Shown here: piece after piece, positions 11,641 through 22,872 of the stretch
Numbering within the stretch: position 1 is the stretch's first letter
How the letters are laid out: each line of letters opens with the position of its first letter
From: Pictodentalium vernedei
Taxonomy: Eukaryota > Mollusca > Scaphopoda > Dentaliida > Dentaliidae
Assembly: GCA_031216915.1 (NCBI GenBank)
Contig: CM062296.1
Coordinates: 669,122,753-669,186,752 of the forward strand
DNA: 64,000 bases
Direction of reading: 5' to 3'
Notes under the pieces: generated by a model
Told to the model about the DNA's origin: nothing
Databases searched by the model: none
Seen by the model: only the letters and a program-made list of their open reading frames with translations
Program-made: the position numbers and the translations under genes

Positions 11641-12619
11641 TCACTTAATCCCCGTAATCCCGCGACACTGGTGGTGGTCCTTTGTGGTCCTTTGTGTGAT
11701 GTTGTTCCATTCTTGGACCAACATGGCACCAAGCTCCTGGACACTTCTTGGCTGGACTGGATGGGCTGAAATTGCAAGCTGCAACTCATTCCAGGCATGT
11801 TCGATTGGATTGAGGTCAGGGGATCCTGCTGGCCAGTCCATACTCTCAATCCCCTCTCTCTGTTGGTACTCCCCAACAGCATGGGCAACATAAGGACGGG
11901 CATTATCGTTCATCAGAATGAATCTATCACCACTGCACCTGCCTACAATCTGACGTGGACATCCAGGATCTCATCATTATACCGTTGTGCACTCAATGTA
12001 CCACGTTCAAGGACACAGAGTTCTGTATGTCCATCCCAGCTGATGCCGCCCCAGACCATGATTGACTCTCCACCATAGCGGTCATGCTCAGCAATGTTGG
12101 CTGCATGGAATCGCTCTCCTGGTCTTCTCCATACCCTAGAACGCCTATCCGTGTGGTCCAGGCAGTACCTTGACTCATCTGTGAAAGGACAGGTCGCCAA
12201 TCTTCTCTGGTCCATCCAACGTGGTCCATGGTCCATTCATATCGTGCCTGGTGGTGGTTCTGGGACAGCGGAATGCGAATACATGGTCTTCTCGATCGAA
12301 GACCACCTTCGTGGAACCTTGCCCGGATAGTTTGCGTCGAAACATTTACCCCGGATGCATTCTGAAGGTTACTGTGAAGCTGGGTTGCGGTGTCAAAGCG
12401 GACCCTATGGGCCTGAATGATCAAAAACCGGTCTTCAGCTGCAGATGTTGCCCTGTCTCTGCCACCACCATGCCGTCTTACTGATGTGCCATATTGCTGA
12501 AATCTTGCCCAGGCTCTTGTGATCACCGTATGGTGCACACCAAGGGCTTCACCAACCTGACGATGGGTAGCCCCTTGCTCCACCATGCCTACAGCCCGCC
12601 TCATTTCTGCTTCAAACAA
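11641..12619 (-). pseudogene. broken Tc1/mariner-like transposase
   Basis: Three overlapping frames on the minus strand together cover one transposase. The first (12619 down to about 12230) has the N-terminal helix-turn-helix: RRAVGMVEQGATHRQVGEAL, then VITRAWARFQQYGT. The second (12236-11943) holds the first catalytic Asp in FTDESRYCL and the MVWGGIS strand. The third (11913-11641) has the second Asp in MNDNARPYVAH and the third acidic site in SPDLNPIEHAWNEL. The family uses a DDE/DDD triad to cut and paste at TA. At least two frameshifts separate the parts, so no intact enzyme can be made. I did not find convincing terminal inverted repeats. It is a different lineage from the transposase near 47.3 kb. 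Confidence 0.9.
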
Positions 12620-13697
12620 ATGTCTTCATGCGTTTGCATTTGCCATATTCAATCATTAAATCACAAGGTTTTGTGAAATGAAGATTGAATACCCCACATA
12701 TGTCATGTACATGCAGACAGTACACGAAAACATCATGAAAATCAAGGAGTACATGCTTTCCATGACTGTCACGAAAAGTCTGCATGTCAAGAGAGCTAAT
12801 GTAAACACTGAAGGCCATCTCAATACATTCCTCAATCATATCCACCAAAAATATCGCAAATATGTCACAAGTAAATTTCACAATGATGTGTCAAATATTT
12901 GGTGCCTAGCAAACTTTGAGTAGTATATGTAGATGGGTTAAATTTCAAGGCTTTATGAAGAAAATGGCAGACTACGGCCATACGTTTGTTGGGATTTTAA
13001 CATTTTTAAAGTCGCACACATAACATCCTGTAGGCGACAATGCTATAAATTACAGAAAGCACACAATCATGCACCAGCTGATCATGATCAGGTGTGTAAC
13101 GATGACTTAAAATTATGACTCATAAATATTTAATGGCGTCATGTCAGGCCGTAGTGTTCGTGTTTTTCAGTTTGTCTTGAGCAACGATACTTCCTCGGGT
13201 TGAGGGAACCTTTCTCCCCTTAAACATCTCCGACTAGATAAATTTACTATTCGGTTCACACTGGGCTTTAGATATGATTGCATCTGGACCCGAAACTAGT
13301 GAGGATGCGGTTGGAGTTGGTGGCATTTATTTATTTATTGGTGTTTCACGCATTTTTACTTTTCTTTTATATATATCATTCAACCCCCAGAATACCAGAG
13401 AATAGAAGTATTGATGCATTTTTGTCATCACATGCCCTAATGTTCCAAGTAGTATACTGTCAAAATATTTAATGGTACACTCCCTGGGCAACCTGACCAG
13501 TACATTGGTCTATTTTGGTATATCAAAGTCCATGTTTGTTTAACACGGATACAAGCAGACAACTCTATATGTACAATTTTGGAAGTTAGGATTGGTGAAA
13601 ATAAAATCGTATTTCAACATAAGATCAGCTGTCATCATTTAATTAACCTTGCCCCAGGATCCAAACTGTAAATCCCCAATACTGCGAGGATATGAGA
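12620..13697. other. no supported feature
   Basis: Several medium frames overlap on both strands, but none has recognisable domains or convincing codon structure. Confidence 0.35.
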
Positions 13698-13705
13698 ATA
13701 TAGAC

Positions 13706-14538
13706 TAAGGCTGTCGCGATTATTCGATTAGTCGACTAACCGTCGACTATTGAAGTAGTCGACGTTTTTTATTTTTAGTCGATCGTCCTTCATTTTCAAG
13801 GTGGTACACGTCTACTACACGTCGGGGCTAAATTGCATTGTTTTGGGAGGTGAATGATCAATGAAGGTGAATAACTTTAAATATCTAACCATAGTTAACA
13901 TTCATATCCGGAAGACTGTACGACTGTCACTGACTGTGTAAGAAAGAACACTCACAGTTACTCGAGAAGAATAGATTCTTCTGAATTTCTCCAGTCTTGT
14001 ACACACGAATGCACCCATTGGAAAACCAAAAGCGCGGAAGTGACAAAATTATGACGAAAGTCAGAACGTCAGATCACTTCTCAAAGTTCGGAACTTCAGA
14101 CTAAGATCCAATTTTAACAACTGACGAGGGAATGCATAGATCTCAATGTTCAAAATTTCGAGAAACTTATTGCAGAAAGGAAACATATGCAGGAACGTTC
14201 TTTGGTAAATTCATCGGCTTCAATCTAGTTCAAACTTGGACCCGCAGTCAGTAATATTATTTTTGGGGTTGGTACGTCCTACAGGACGTACCAACCCCAA
14301 AAATTATATTACGGACTGTGGGTCCAAGACTGGACTGCATGTAGCTTCAGTCGGGACCGATTTGTTGTTCCCACAACCCCACTTCGTCTGAACACACTGG
14401 TGCTATTGTCATTTTCAGAGTTTTACGAACAGAAGAATGATTTGCTAAAAAATCATGGGAAGCGACTATTAATCGACTAACCGTCGATTACTGGTCACGA
14501 TTAGTCGATTACAAAAAATGATAGTCGCGACACCCCTA
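13706..14538. mobile_element. non-autonomous hAT, 8-bp TSD
   Basis: An exact 8-bp target duplication ATATAGAC lies at 13698-13705 and 14539-14546. The ends are TAAGGCTGTCGCGATTATTC and the complement of TAGGGGTGTCGCGACTATC. Subterminal regions repeat ATTAGTCGACTAACCGTCGA in both halves. The centre is a long hairpin (14235-14328). The 833-bp length and absence of coding indicate a non-autonomous hAT. Confidence 0.93.
14235..14328. repeat. central hairpin of the hAT element, arms about 46 bp
   Basis: CTTGGACCCGCAGTC through GGTTGGTACGTCCT is mirrored, with few mismatches, by AGGACGTACCAACCCC through GGGTCCAAG. The loop is 2 bp. Confidence 0.88.
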
Positions 14539-14546
14539 ATATAGAC

Positions 14547-15081
14547 AACTGACAGGCAGAAAACCCACCTTATTATTCAGATGTTTTTCAATACAACATG
14601 CTCATCCATCAACTTCCTGTGAAGACTATTGACAAATAATACTGGAGAAAATGATGTATACATTTGGGACCACCCGTCAACATTCTTAAACTGTAGTGAA
14701 TACCGAATACGACTGTGAATATCCATTAAAGGGGGTGGGTGTCAGAAATTGGTCGGAAACTGTCGAGAATCGGAAAAAAATTGGAGGAAAGGGATGGGTG
14801 GGTAGGTGGTTTGGTTTTTCTAACATGTCGAAAGATAAAAATCATCGTGTTTTCCTGGAGGTTTTTTTCCAAAATATTGGCCAAAAGGTTTAAAAAACCA
14901 TACAACCCATATCGACGAAGAGGTAAATTCACATAAAAGTACCATACAAATTTAAAATCCGCACCCCCAATTGCAATAGAGGGTACCATACAATACTCTT
15001 TTATAGATAAATACACCAAGTAAACCCACATTTCGTTCAGAATGAGGGAGGGGCGATTCTTTATGCTGCGTTGGCTCGTTG
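14547..15081. other. no supported feature
   Basis: Unassigned sequence. The overlapping frames on both strands have no recognisable motif. Confidence 0.35.
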
Positions 15082-15526
15082 GTTCATATTCAAGCAAACC
15101 AGTTGATTTGGGTTGATTTATTTATTATTTATTGATGTTTAAGGTCAGATATTTATGCACAATGGCTAATCATGACCGTGACAGTTTTACGGGTGGAGGA
15201 AGCCGGAGTACCCGGAGAGAACCACCGAGCAACGACGAGCAGCTGCCAGCTCCCCAACATCGTACCTCCGCACTGCAGCACAGGCATGCAGGGTTAGATT
15301 GGTTGAAGACATGCATACCATCGACGTGCAGTACGCCTTAGTACACGGCGTCATCGTGCCCCCCACGCGGGCAACGGAGATGAAGTGTCTTGCCCAAGGA
15401 CACAACGCGGTTGCCGCAGGTGGGATTCGAACCGAGGACGTCTCGGCTTGCAGCCTGCACCTCTACCTACTGAGCCACCGCGCTCCCATTTGGGTTGATT
15501 TTTAACTCAAATGATTTCAGAGTGCA
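15082..15526. mobile_element. half of a palindromic TA-MITE interrupted by a SINE
   Basis: TTCATATTCAAGCAAACC plus, after the SINE, TTTTTAACTCAAATGATTTC and AGAGTG correspond to the right half of the MITE at 22457-22586. The left half is missing. Confidence 0.7.
15120..15487 (-). mobile_element. full-length tRNA-derived SINE with 14-bp TSD
   Basis: The duplication ATTTGGGTTGATTT (15106-15119 and 15488-15501) lies in the TA-MITE sequence. On the minus strand: tRNA-like head with box B GGTTCGAATCCCACC, central domain, tail domain and an A/T-rich CAATAAATAATAAATAA tail. Confidence 0.93.
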
Positions 15527-15617
15527 CGCTTGAATTAACATTTGGAAATTCAAGGCGAGGCAGATGATAGCATTTTTTTCTTCGTCAGTCGTAGAAAACC
15601 CCACAATAATATAGTGT

Positions 15618-15839
15618 ATTTACCTAACATGAAAAGCAGACGATACTTCAAAAAAAAAAATCTTGAATAACTAATTTTTTAAATTCTTTGTCTCAAAAAC
15701 ATAGGTTATGACCCCTCATTGGAACGAAAGGTCATAACCTATGTTTTTGAGACAAAAATTAAAAAATAATGAAAATTAATTGGAGATTTTTGAGAATAGC
15801 GCTGGCCAGTTTTTGCCGTTTGGTTGGGTAAAGGATTAA
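15618..15839. mobile_element. TTAA palindromic MITE, subfamily A
   Basis: Left end TTTACCTAACATGAAAAGCA, right end GGTTGGGTAAAGGATTAA; arms CTCAAAAACATAGGTTATGA and complement. The core is shortened to ATTGGAACGAAAGG, so one side of the palindrome centre is deleted. Confidence 0.88.
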
Positions 15840-16499
15840 AGAAGAAAGTTTACTTGAATATAGTGCTTGTTATCCGAATGGGCTAAATTTATATTATAAA
15901 ACCACGCTCTTTCACCTCCGTTTCCTTCTACTTTCTTCTTGCCTTAGTCGAATTTCGATTTTGAATTTAGTGTCACGAAAATTTGAAAGATCGAATTAAA
16001 CTTTTTGAAACTTTGTTTAATGCAGAAAGTCATAAATGACTTCAATTTCAATTCGAGTGTCCGCGGGAAATTATATTCACTGTCAATGTAGTTGCGAAAA
16101 TTAATGCAGTCTGCAGTGAAACATAATTTGAACGCCGAATTTTGCAATTGCCTTTGTGGAAACGATTGGGGAAGTGAAACAAGCTATCTTCTGCCTCGCC
16201 TCAAATTTAAAATTGTTAATTTAAGCGGGGTGAAGTGGGGTGGAGTAACAGCCTATATTTTTAAGGCAAATTGGGGCCTTCCGTGGCAATTTTAGAAGAC
16301 TTGATCTTGATGATGAGGCGCCGCCGGCGGGGGGGGGGGGGGGGGGGGGGGGCACATTGTTTATTTTTGTTCATGAAATATCAATATAGAAATTGAAAAC
16401 TATTTAATACAATAGCGACGTAGGCCATACAGGCGAGGTAATGATGTAAGAACGAAATTATTCTAGTCGCGACGATCGTAAATGCCAGTTATCTAAAGA
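15840..16499. other. no supported feature; one poly(G) run
   Basis: Contains an uninterrupted G run of about 24 near 16329. No gene or repeat terminus recognised. Confidence 0.4.
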
Positions 16500-16702
16500 G
16501 CCCAAACCGGCTAGCGCTATTCACAAAAATCACCATTCAATTTTCATTTTTTTGTCTCAAAACCATAGCTTAATGATCACTCATTGAGCTCGTTCCACCG
16601 AGGGTCATAATGTATGTTTTTGACGCAAAAAATTAAAAAAGAAGGTTTTCAAGAATTTTGTTTGCAAGTGTCGTCTGCTTTTCGTGTTAGGTAATGGGTT
16701 AA
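16500..16702. mobile_element. decayed TTAA MITE, subfamily A
   Basis: CCAAACCGGCTAGCGCTATT, TTTGTCTCAAAACCATAGCT and CAAGTGTCGTCTGCTTTTCG mark one copy. The right end is GTTAGGTAATGGGTTAA; the left terminus is eroded. Confidence 0.75.
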
Positions 16703-17534
16703 ACCTTTCAACCCTGAATTATATCGTATTGTGCACTGCACTGCTATCGACAATAGACTGAACAAGTATATTTACTATTTATAGGGAGTGTCATAATTTA
16801 ATCATATACAGCCAAAAAGCATTAGCATCAAATTAGTAATAATCCACCCCGCCCCCCCCCCCCCCCCCTAGTCTGGTATTTATTTTGTTGCTTGTTTATT
16901 GACTGTCAAGGTTTTTTACGCAAAAATATATGCATTTGGGAACGGTCTGAAAGTATTAATAGTGGGATTAAAAATGCGTCGCGTCGTTCCGCGCCTTTAT
17001 AGTGGCGCACGACAACGTTTTGCTTAGCATGCACCTGACTCACCACTGGTTATTAGCTTCTATACCAAGATCGTTGTGTTTATTAAAATTCAACTTTTCC
17101 CGATACAATACACACATTGCGACATGATAACAGTAAAGGAATTTAGGGAAAAAAAACTGTTGCCCACTTTTTCAGCTTTCACTTATTTATATGCAGAATG
17201 ATTGTTGCTTTTGTTTCGTATGTATACTCATGACGTTGGTCTTGTGTGGATGTAAGTCCCTATGATGTCATTAAACTATTCTATTCTGTGCTGGATACCC
17301 ACACAAAGTATCCGGCCCACGTGTACGAATGTAATGTAAGAACACATCTAATTGGTCGTTACGTATCAGAATGACGCTATGACTTGAATGAAATGCTTCG
17401 ACACATATATTATCAAGCAAGAACACAGAAATCGGAAAAATCTTATGTCCGATTTCTTGCGCAAGAAGGTAAACAGACGGAAGTGATATTTGATTTTAAA
17501 ATCTATGTCCCATTCACGTAATTCAAGTTTAATC
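16703..17534. other. no supported feature; one poly(C) run
   Basis: C run of about 16 near 16853. Otherwise unassigned. Confidence 0.4.
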
Positions 17535-17974
17535 GTAGTATACAGGGGCAGCGGAAGCTTAAGAAAGTGGGTGTCACACCTTTCTGGGTACCCTAAGGGT
17601 GTAGGATGGAAAATATTTTTTCTTCGGGGTGAAGGGGGTGGTCAATGGTGGTGGGGCGGTGTGTATTCATGCAAAATATATAAATTGATACACGCTTCCC
17701 CTCACCCTTGTTCCAACTCTATTTAAGAAACTAACCCCAGCGACCTCAACCTCAGCCTAACCTCGTCCTTATTGTCATTATTTTGCGTTATTGGATACTG
17801 ACCGATCAATATTGAATAGTGTGGCATCAGCTGTCTTCGTGTGCATGGTCGTGTGTCTTCGGGTGTCATCACTGATTAGGGTAGTGTTACTGGATTTATT
17901 TATTTATATTTTTGATTAAGAGTAGCATTCGTCTTTATATATCTCGCCTCTTGGTACACACTGCAACCTATATG

Positions 17975-18603
17975 CAGTGGCGTAGCCAACCCCAAGCAAG
18001 TGTGTCACTGTGTGTGTGTGGGGGGGGGGGGGGGGGGGGGGGGGAGGGGGGAGGACAAACTCGCAGAGCCTTGCTTAGCTCCATTTTAAGGGGGGGGGGG
18101 GGGTAGGGGGTGAGGGTGGTGTGTGCGGGTAAAGCTTTCCAAGCCATCATCTCTCAGAAATTTGCGTCCCTAAAGTTTGAGCTAGATAAACAAGGTAACA
18201 ATAATCAGAGTTTCCACTAGAGGGAAATAAAAAAAATTCCGATATGGGACGGCCAAGTGTCGTCGATGGGGTTTTTGAACCCCGGAATTTAAAATTGTTC
18301 TACCACGGGCCGACCATGGTTCGGCCCGTGGTAAAAAAATTTTGAATTTCAGGGTTAAAACCCCCCATCTTCTTGCATCTGAGCGGATATTTTGAGGTTT
18401 TTCATGTATTGACGACTGTCTACCTTTTCACTGACACAGATATTAGGACAAGCAATCTGCAAATCTACAACCTACCCCCATGGACCTTACCCCCCTACGA
18501 TTGTTATGCCATTTTTGGACATATTTCGAGGACCAACTTTGAAGGAAAGTGGGGGGGGGGGGGGGGGGGGCGTCCCGCAATCCTCCCCGTGGCCACGCCA
18601 CTG
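17975..18603. mobile_element. nested hAT-like element, 8-bp TSD with one mismatch
   Basis: Ends CAGTGGCGTAGCCA and the complement of CAGTGGCGTGGCCA. The flanks CCTATATG and CCTATAAG match at 7 of 8. It contains long G runs near both ends and a central hairpin at 18265-18367 (TACCACGGGCCGA and complement). Non-coding. Confidence 0.85.
18265..18367. repeat. central hairpin of the nested hAT
   Basis: GATGGGGTTTTTGAACCCCG through ACCACGGGCCGA is mirrored, imperfectly, by TCGGCCCGTGGT through GGGTTAAAACCCCCCATC. Confidence 0.8.
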
Positions 18604-18927
18604 CCTATAAGACGCCCACCCAATTCGCATACTTTGCATTGAATTGAACTCGTTCTTTGTCATTGAATACAAATTTATATTTTGCAAAATCACAGAGTAA
18701 AAGTGAACGAGAAAAGAAATCCTGTACGTATGAATCGAATGAGAATTGATAGAAAAGAAATGAGACATTATTGTGGTTGTTTTTACACATTTTACGAGTT
18801 GAATTGCGTCGGTACGAATATAGAGATGCCGTTCGGGTACATATAATTGGTGAAAAAAGTGTAGAGGGGTGGACGTGCCCCCTGTGCACCCCCCCCCCCC
18901 CCCGACTCTGTCGCCCCTGGTAGTATA

Positions 18928-19550
18928 GATACAAAACACAACTCGGGTAGAGTTTAGGGATTACGGCGTTAGTGAAACACTTGGAAAAACTCCGGTCGTT
19001 GATTCCTGTTCCCCGGACTCCACCCTCGTTGTATTGTTTCATAATGTTGATTAACTCACCTATATAAATTCCAATGAAAGGACCAAACACAAAAGCACGT
19101 GGTAGACAGCGTTCAGCTGGGCGGGAAAACGTCGGCTGTCATTGACAAATGAAAAACTTTGGCCAAACTTTCATGTTCAACATTCAATTAATGAATGAGG
19201 AAGTGGCAAATACTATCTTTCGTCGTTCGTACACACGAGCGATTCAATCGTATTTCTGAGATCATGAGTATTTTCATTATATTGACGACCGCAGTGATCT
19301 TTGCAACAATATAATTGAACCTTTGTTTGTATGTATGGCCATTTTGTAATCAAGTTCACGGGTCGCATTTGCGGAAAGAAGATTTTATCTAACCCATGAC
19401 ACAAGATGTTTCCTGTCGCTTATCGACAAACGACATCCATTATTCATGCCCCTTCTGCCTGTTTACGTTATATACTGAGATTCACTGACGCATTTGTCGC
19501 AAGTAACAAAATTAGCACTTTACAAAATTGCAGCTGTTTTGTTTTCTTCA
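18928..19550. other. no supported feature
   Basis: Unassigned; short frames only. Confidence 0.35.
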
Positions 19551-20460
19551 TACACACTCTAAAAATCTACGGCAGCGTATTAGCGCCATTTCGTTTTTTT
19601 GCGTAACTTATGTTAAATTGTAATTACAATTTAGCTAAATTGTAATTACAACTTAATAAATTGTAATTACAACTTAATAAATTGTAATTACAACTTAGCT
19701 TAATTACAACTTAGCTTAAATTGTAATTACAACTTAGCTTAAATTGTAATTACAACTTCTTTATATTGTAATTACAACTTAGCTAAATTGTAATTACAAC
19801 TTAATAAATTGTAATTACAACTTAGTTGTAATTACAATTTAAACTATATTTTGTAATTACAATTTAAGCTAAGTTGTAATTACAATTTAAGCTATATTGT
19901 AATTATAATTTAAGCTAAGTTGTAATTACAATTTATTAAGTTGTAATTACAATTTACTAAGTTGTAATTACAATTTAGCTAAGTCGCAATTACAATATAA
20001 ATAAGTTGTAATTACAATTTAAGCTACATTGTAATTACAATTTAAGCTATATTGTAATTACAATTTAAGCTAAGTTGTTGTAATTACAATTTATTAAGTT
20101 GTAATTACAATTTAGCTAAGTTGTAATTACAATATAAATAAGTTGTAATTACAATTTAAGCTATATTGTAATTACAATTTAAGCTATATTGTAATTACAA
20201 TTTAAGCTAAGTTGTAATTACAATTTATTAAGTTGTAATTACAATTTATTAAGTTGTAATTACAATTTAGGTAAATTGTAATTACAACTTAACATAAGTT
20301 ACGCAAAAAACGAAATGGCGCTAATACGCTGCCGTAAAATTCAGTGGAGTTAAAAATTTAACCCAATCCAACTGTGTTTAGTGTATATGAACCCGATTGG
20401 GTTCATATTCACCCAACCCAGTTGATTTAGGTTAATTTTTTGCCCAACTGATCTTGTGTA
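19551..20460. mobile_element. diverged palindromic TA-MITE, interrupted
   Basis: TACACACTCTAAAA at the left, GAGTTAAAAATTTAACCCAA after the insertion, then TGAACCCGATTGGGTTCATA as the centre, ending TCTTGTGTA. It follows the plan of the intact copy at 22457-22586. It is interrupted by the array-cored element at 19570-20334. Confidence 0.75.
19570..20334. mobile_element. CGG...CCG TIR element with inverted TTGTAATTACAA array
   Basis: Nearly identical TIRs of about 48 bp (CGGCAGCGTATTAGCGCC, then ATTTCGTTTTTT and GCGTAACTTATGTTAA) surround an array of about 20-bp units built on the palindrome TTGTAATTACAA. Spacers read AACTTAAT/AGCT on the left half and AATTTAAGCTA on the right half, so the array inverts near 19830. 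The flanks TAAAAATCTA and TAAAATTCAG agree at 7 of 10. Ends, target pattern and architecture match the element at 3286-4919. Non-coding. Confidence 0.85.
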
Positions 20461-21909
20461 TACAAATATACAAGCCGAATTAGAAAAAAGGCGAATATTT
20501 TTCGCATACGTAGAAATCCATTTCTATTTTCGCCCCACAATTAGAGTTTGTCAATCGAACACAACTTCATCGGGCGAATTTTCGCTTCTCGACCGGCTGA
20601 AAATTAGAACGTAATAAGCATACCGACATTCCTTTCCAATGAAGACAATTCTGCGCAGGAATTTCTTCGAGTTATCCTCCGCAACTCCTGACAATTTCAG
20701 TCTCACAGCGCAAATCGTCTCGGAGGAGTTGCATTCGCTAACAAAAATACATCCAGCGCACAACACATTATGGTGTTAATATAAAATATATGCCCCCACA
20801 TACAGGCACATATAATTATGGCCTACATACACGCGAGCATACACGCTTTTGTGTATTGGTATTTAATGTCCTCATGCAAGCAGAAGATTTTAGGACCATT
20901 TTTACATAGCGCCATCTTACATCCGGGACTCGATATGTCCGTTCAAACCGGCTTTGTTTATCAACAATGCATACACGTGTACTGTACTGCTGATCGACAT
21001 TGAAAGCTTCGTTTTTAGTCTCCGTTTTATCAATTAAAATTCGACAATTTACCTAATCTGCGTTCGTTTTCTTCCCTAAAGAGAACGAAGGTTGTGTGTT
21101 AGAAATTTGTGCGTGTTGCGATGTTATATTCCATATTTATCATTTTCGTGTTACAATCCGTCATGTTCGTTCCGACGTTCGTCACAACTCTCAACTACAA
21201 TGTACCTTTGACTTCTTTAAAGCTTAAATGTTTCGCTCGAAGAACGGAAGGCAGGCATGCGATCGAATTTTGTTTCAATAAAACAACAGCATTGCCAAGA
21301 AATATTTATGAAGTGAAAATAAACGATTTGAATGTGGCGTTCAGGACTGTACAGCAGATGTGGGCGCAATTTTTGGTAAAAAATCTGAATGGTTGATTTC
21401 GACGGGCATATCGAGTCTCGGATGCTAAAATAGTCTATTATACAAGGTACACATATTCACGAACGCCCGAACGACGGTCCGATTAAAGACAGTCGATCAT
21501 CGAGTTGCCAGAAAACAAATCGGACCAAGCGTATTAATGCTAAACAGTCTTGGATGCAGCATGTCAGCTCCCATCTAAACGGCATCTTGATGAGATTGGC
21601 TCAGTATATCCCGGACCATATCTGCAGTTTCTCCCATTGAACTAATGAAATACTATATGACACACTGACACTGTTCGAAAGGGCTTTGAGAACCCCATTC
21701 CAGCCAGTCCTGGAAATGAGACGGGTGCGAGTGCAATTGCTCCCGTCAGCACCCGCGTTTTCTATTTTACGGGAGCTAAAAAATGCACTGGTTGAAAAAT
21801 ATTGTGCAGCACTAATAATACTGTGAGGGCATATAAATGTGTGTTGTTTTGAAAAAGCAGCACTCTGCAGCCATTGGCAAGTTACTGTCATAATCCAGCA
21901 GTTCCTTAA
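20461..21909. other. mostly unassigned
   Basis: Holds one weak reading frame (21121-21396, listed separately). Nothing else recognised. Confidence 0.35.
21121..21396 (+). CDS. weak hypothetical small ORF with hydrophobic N-terminus
   Basis: An ATG at 21121 opens a frame of about 91 residues starting MLYSIFIIFVLQSVMFVPTF, which could be a signal peptide or membrane anchor. It is followed by a mixed segment with two cysteines. I do not recognise it. There is no splice, promoter or homology support, and a frame of this length is not unusual by chance in this composition. Confidence 0.15.
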   Translation: MLYSIFIIFVLQSVMFVPTFVTTLNYNVPLTSLKLKCFARRTEGRHAIEFCFNKTTALPRNIYEVKINDLNVAFRTVQQMWAQFLVKNLNG

Positions 21910-22872
21910 TACATTTAGCCCATTGAACCCGATCGGCCGCTTTTCTGGCCAGGAACATGATACATGTGCGTCATAACGTCATTAAATAGTATGCCTGTTC
22001 AGTAAATGTGTGGGGCAGAGCAATCAATATTTTCAGCGTGCAGGCTGCACGTTGAAAATATTGATGACCCTACCCCAAACAATGAATTTGCACTCTTCTA
22101 ATTGCTGCCATTGAACTGGCACGGAAGATACCACTAGAGTTCAAAGGGTTACGGTTTCTGGTGACAGTATTCCCTCGAAATTCATATACTAACATTTTAC
22201 GGGTGCAATTTACTCCCGTCTCTGAAATCACGGAAGCTTAAAACGGCACCCGTCAATTTTGTTCATTTCCAGCACTGCTTCCAACAGTAGGTCACATAAT
22301 AGCAAGGGAAAATGAAAGCACACAACAATGTTGGTATCTCTCCAGAATAGATCGTATCATCGAAGCAGCTTGACGAGTGACAGTTATGTATGTTATTAGC
22401 TCAATCTTTTGAACCCGAGCGGCCGCTTTTTCGGTCAGGAACATGACACATTCATACACTCTAAAATCAGTTGGGTTAAAAATTAACCCAAATCGACTGG
22501 GTTGAGTGAATATGAACCCAATTGGGTTCATATTCACTCAACCCAGTCGATTTGGGTTAATTTTTAACCCAACTGACTTTAGAGTGTAACGTAATTTTCT
22601 AGGATGGATGTTCAGTAAATGTGTGGGGTAGACCAAACCAATCAATATTTACAACGTGCAGCCTCGAGGCTGGTTGGTCTACCCCAAATAACGAATATGG
22701 ACTCTTCTAATTGCTGCCATTGAACTGGAATGGAAGATACCACTAGCATATGTGGGGTAGCCCAATCAATATTTTCAACGTGCAGCCCCGAGGCTGATTG
22801 GTATACCCCAGATAATGAATATGGACTCTTCTAATTGCTACCATTGAACTGGAATGGAAGATACAACTAGCA
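21910..22872. repeat. segmental duplication with a tandem third unit
   Basis: The block near 21916-22140 (TTGAACCCGATCGGCCGC style start, GTGTGGGGCAGAGCAATCAA, ATTGCTGCCATTGAACTGG) recurs near 22395-22745. A third partial unit lies at 22747-22872. Each unit has an inner inverted repeat between GTGGGGTAG and CTACCCCA. The second copy carries a MITE that the first lacks. Confidence 0.8.
22457..22586. mobile_element. intact palindromic TA-MITE
   Basis: TA-CACTCTAAAATCAGTTGG is mirrored to CCAACTGACTTTAGAGTG-TA. The whole 130 bp is close to a perfect palindrome centred on GAACCCAATTGGGTTC. The duplicated flank at 21970 has the uninterrupted site GCGTCATAACGTCATT, so the TA is a target duplication. 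This is typical of Tc1/mariner MITEs. Confidence 0.9.

Larger units (their letters stand above)
17543..18919. mobile_element. outer hAT-like element with perfect 8-bp TSD
   Basis: GTAGTATA occurs immediately outside both ends (17535-17542 and 18920-18927). The ends are CAGGGGCAGCGG and the complement of CAGGGGCGACAG, the short TIR usual for hAT elements. Another hAT-like element (17975-18603) sits inside; without it this copy would be about 750 bp. No transposase frame is visible. Poly(G/C) runs lie close to the right end. Confidence 0.85.

Noticed and set aside
12621-12923. Overlapping open frames on both strands near 12.6-12.9 kb
   Set aside because: No motif, no promoter or splice context, and similar frames occur by chance in this window.
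3286-20334. CRISPR-like arrays at 3.3-4.9 and 19.6-20.3 kb
   Set aside because: The repeats have no unique spacers, the arrays invert in the middle, and the context is a eukaryotic genome.
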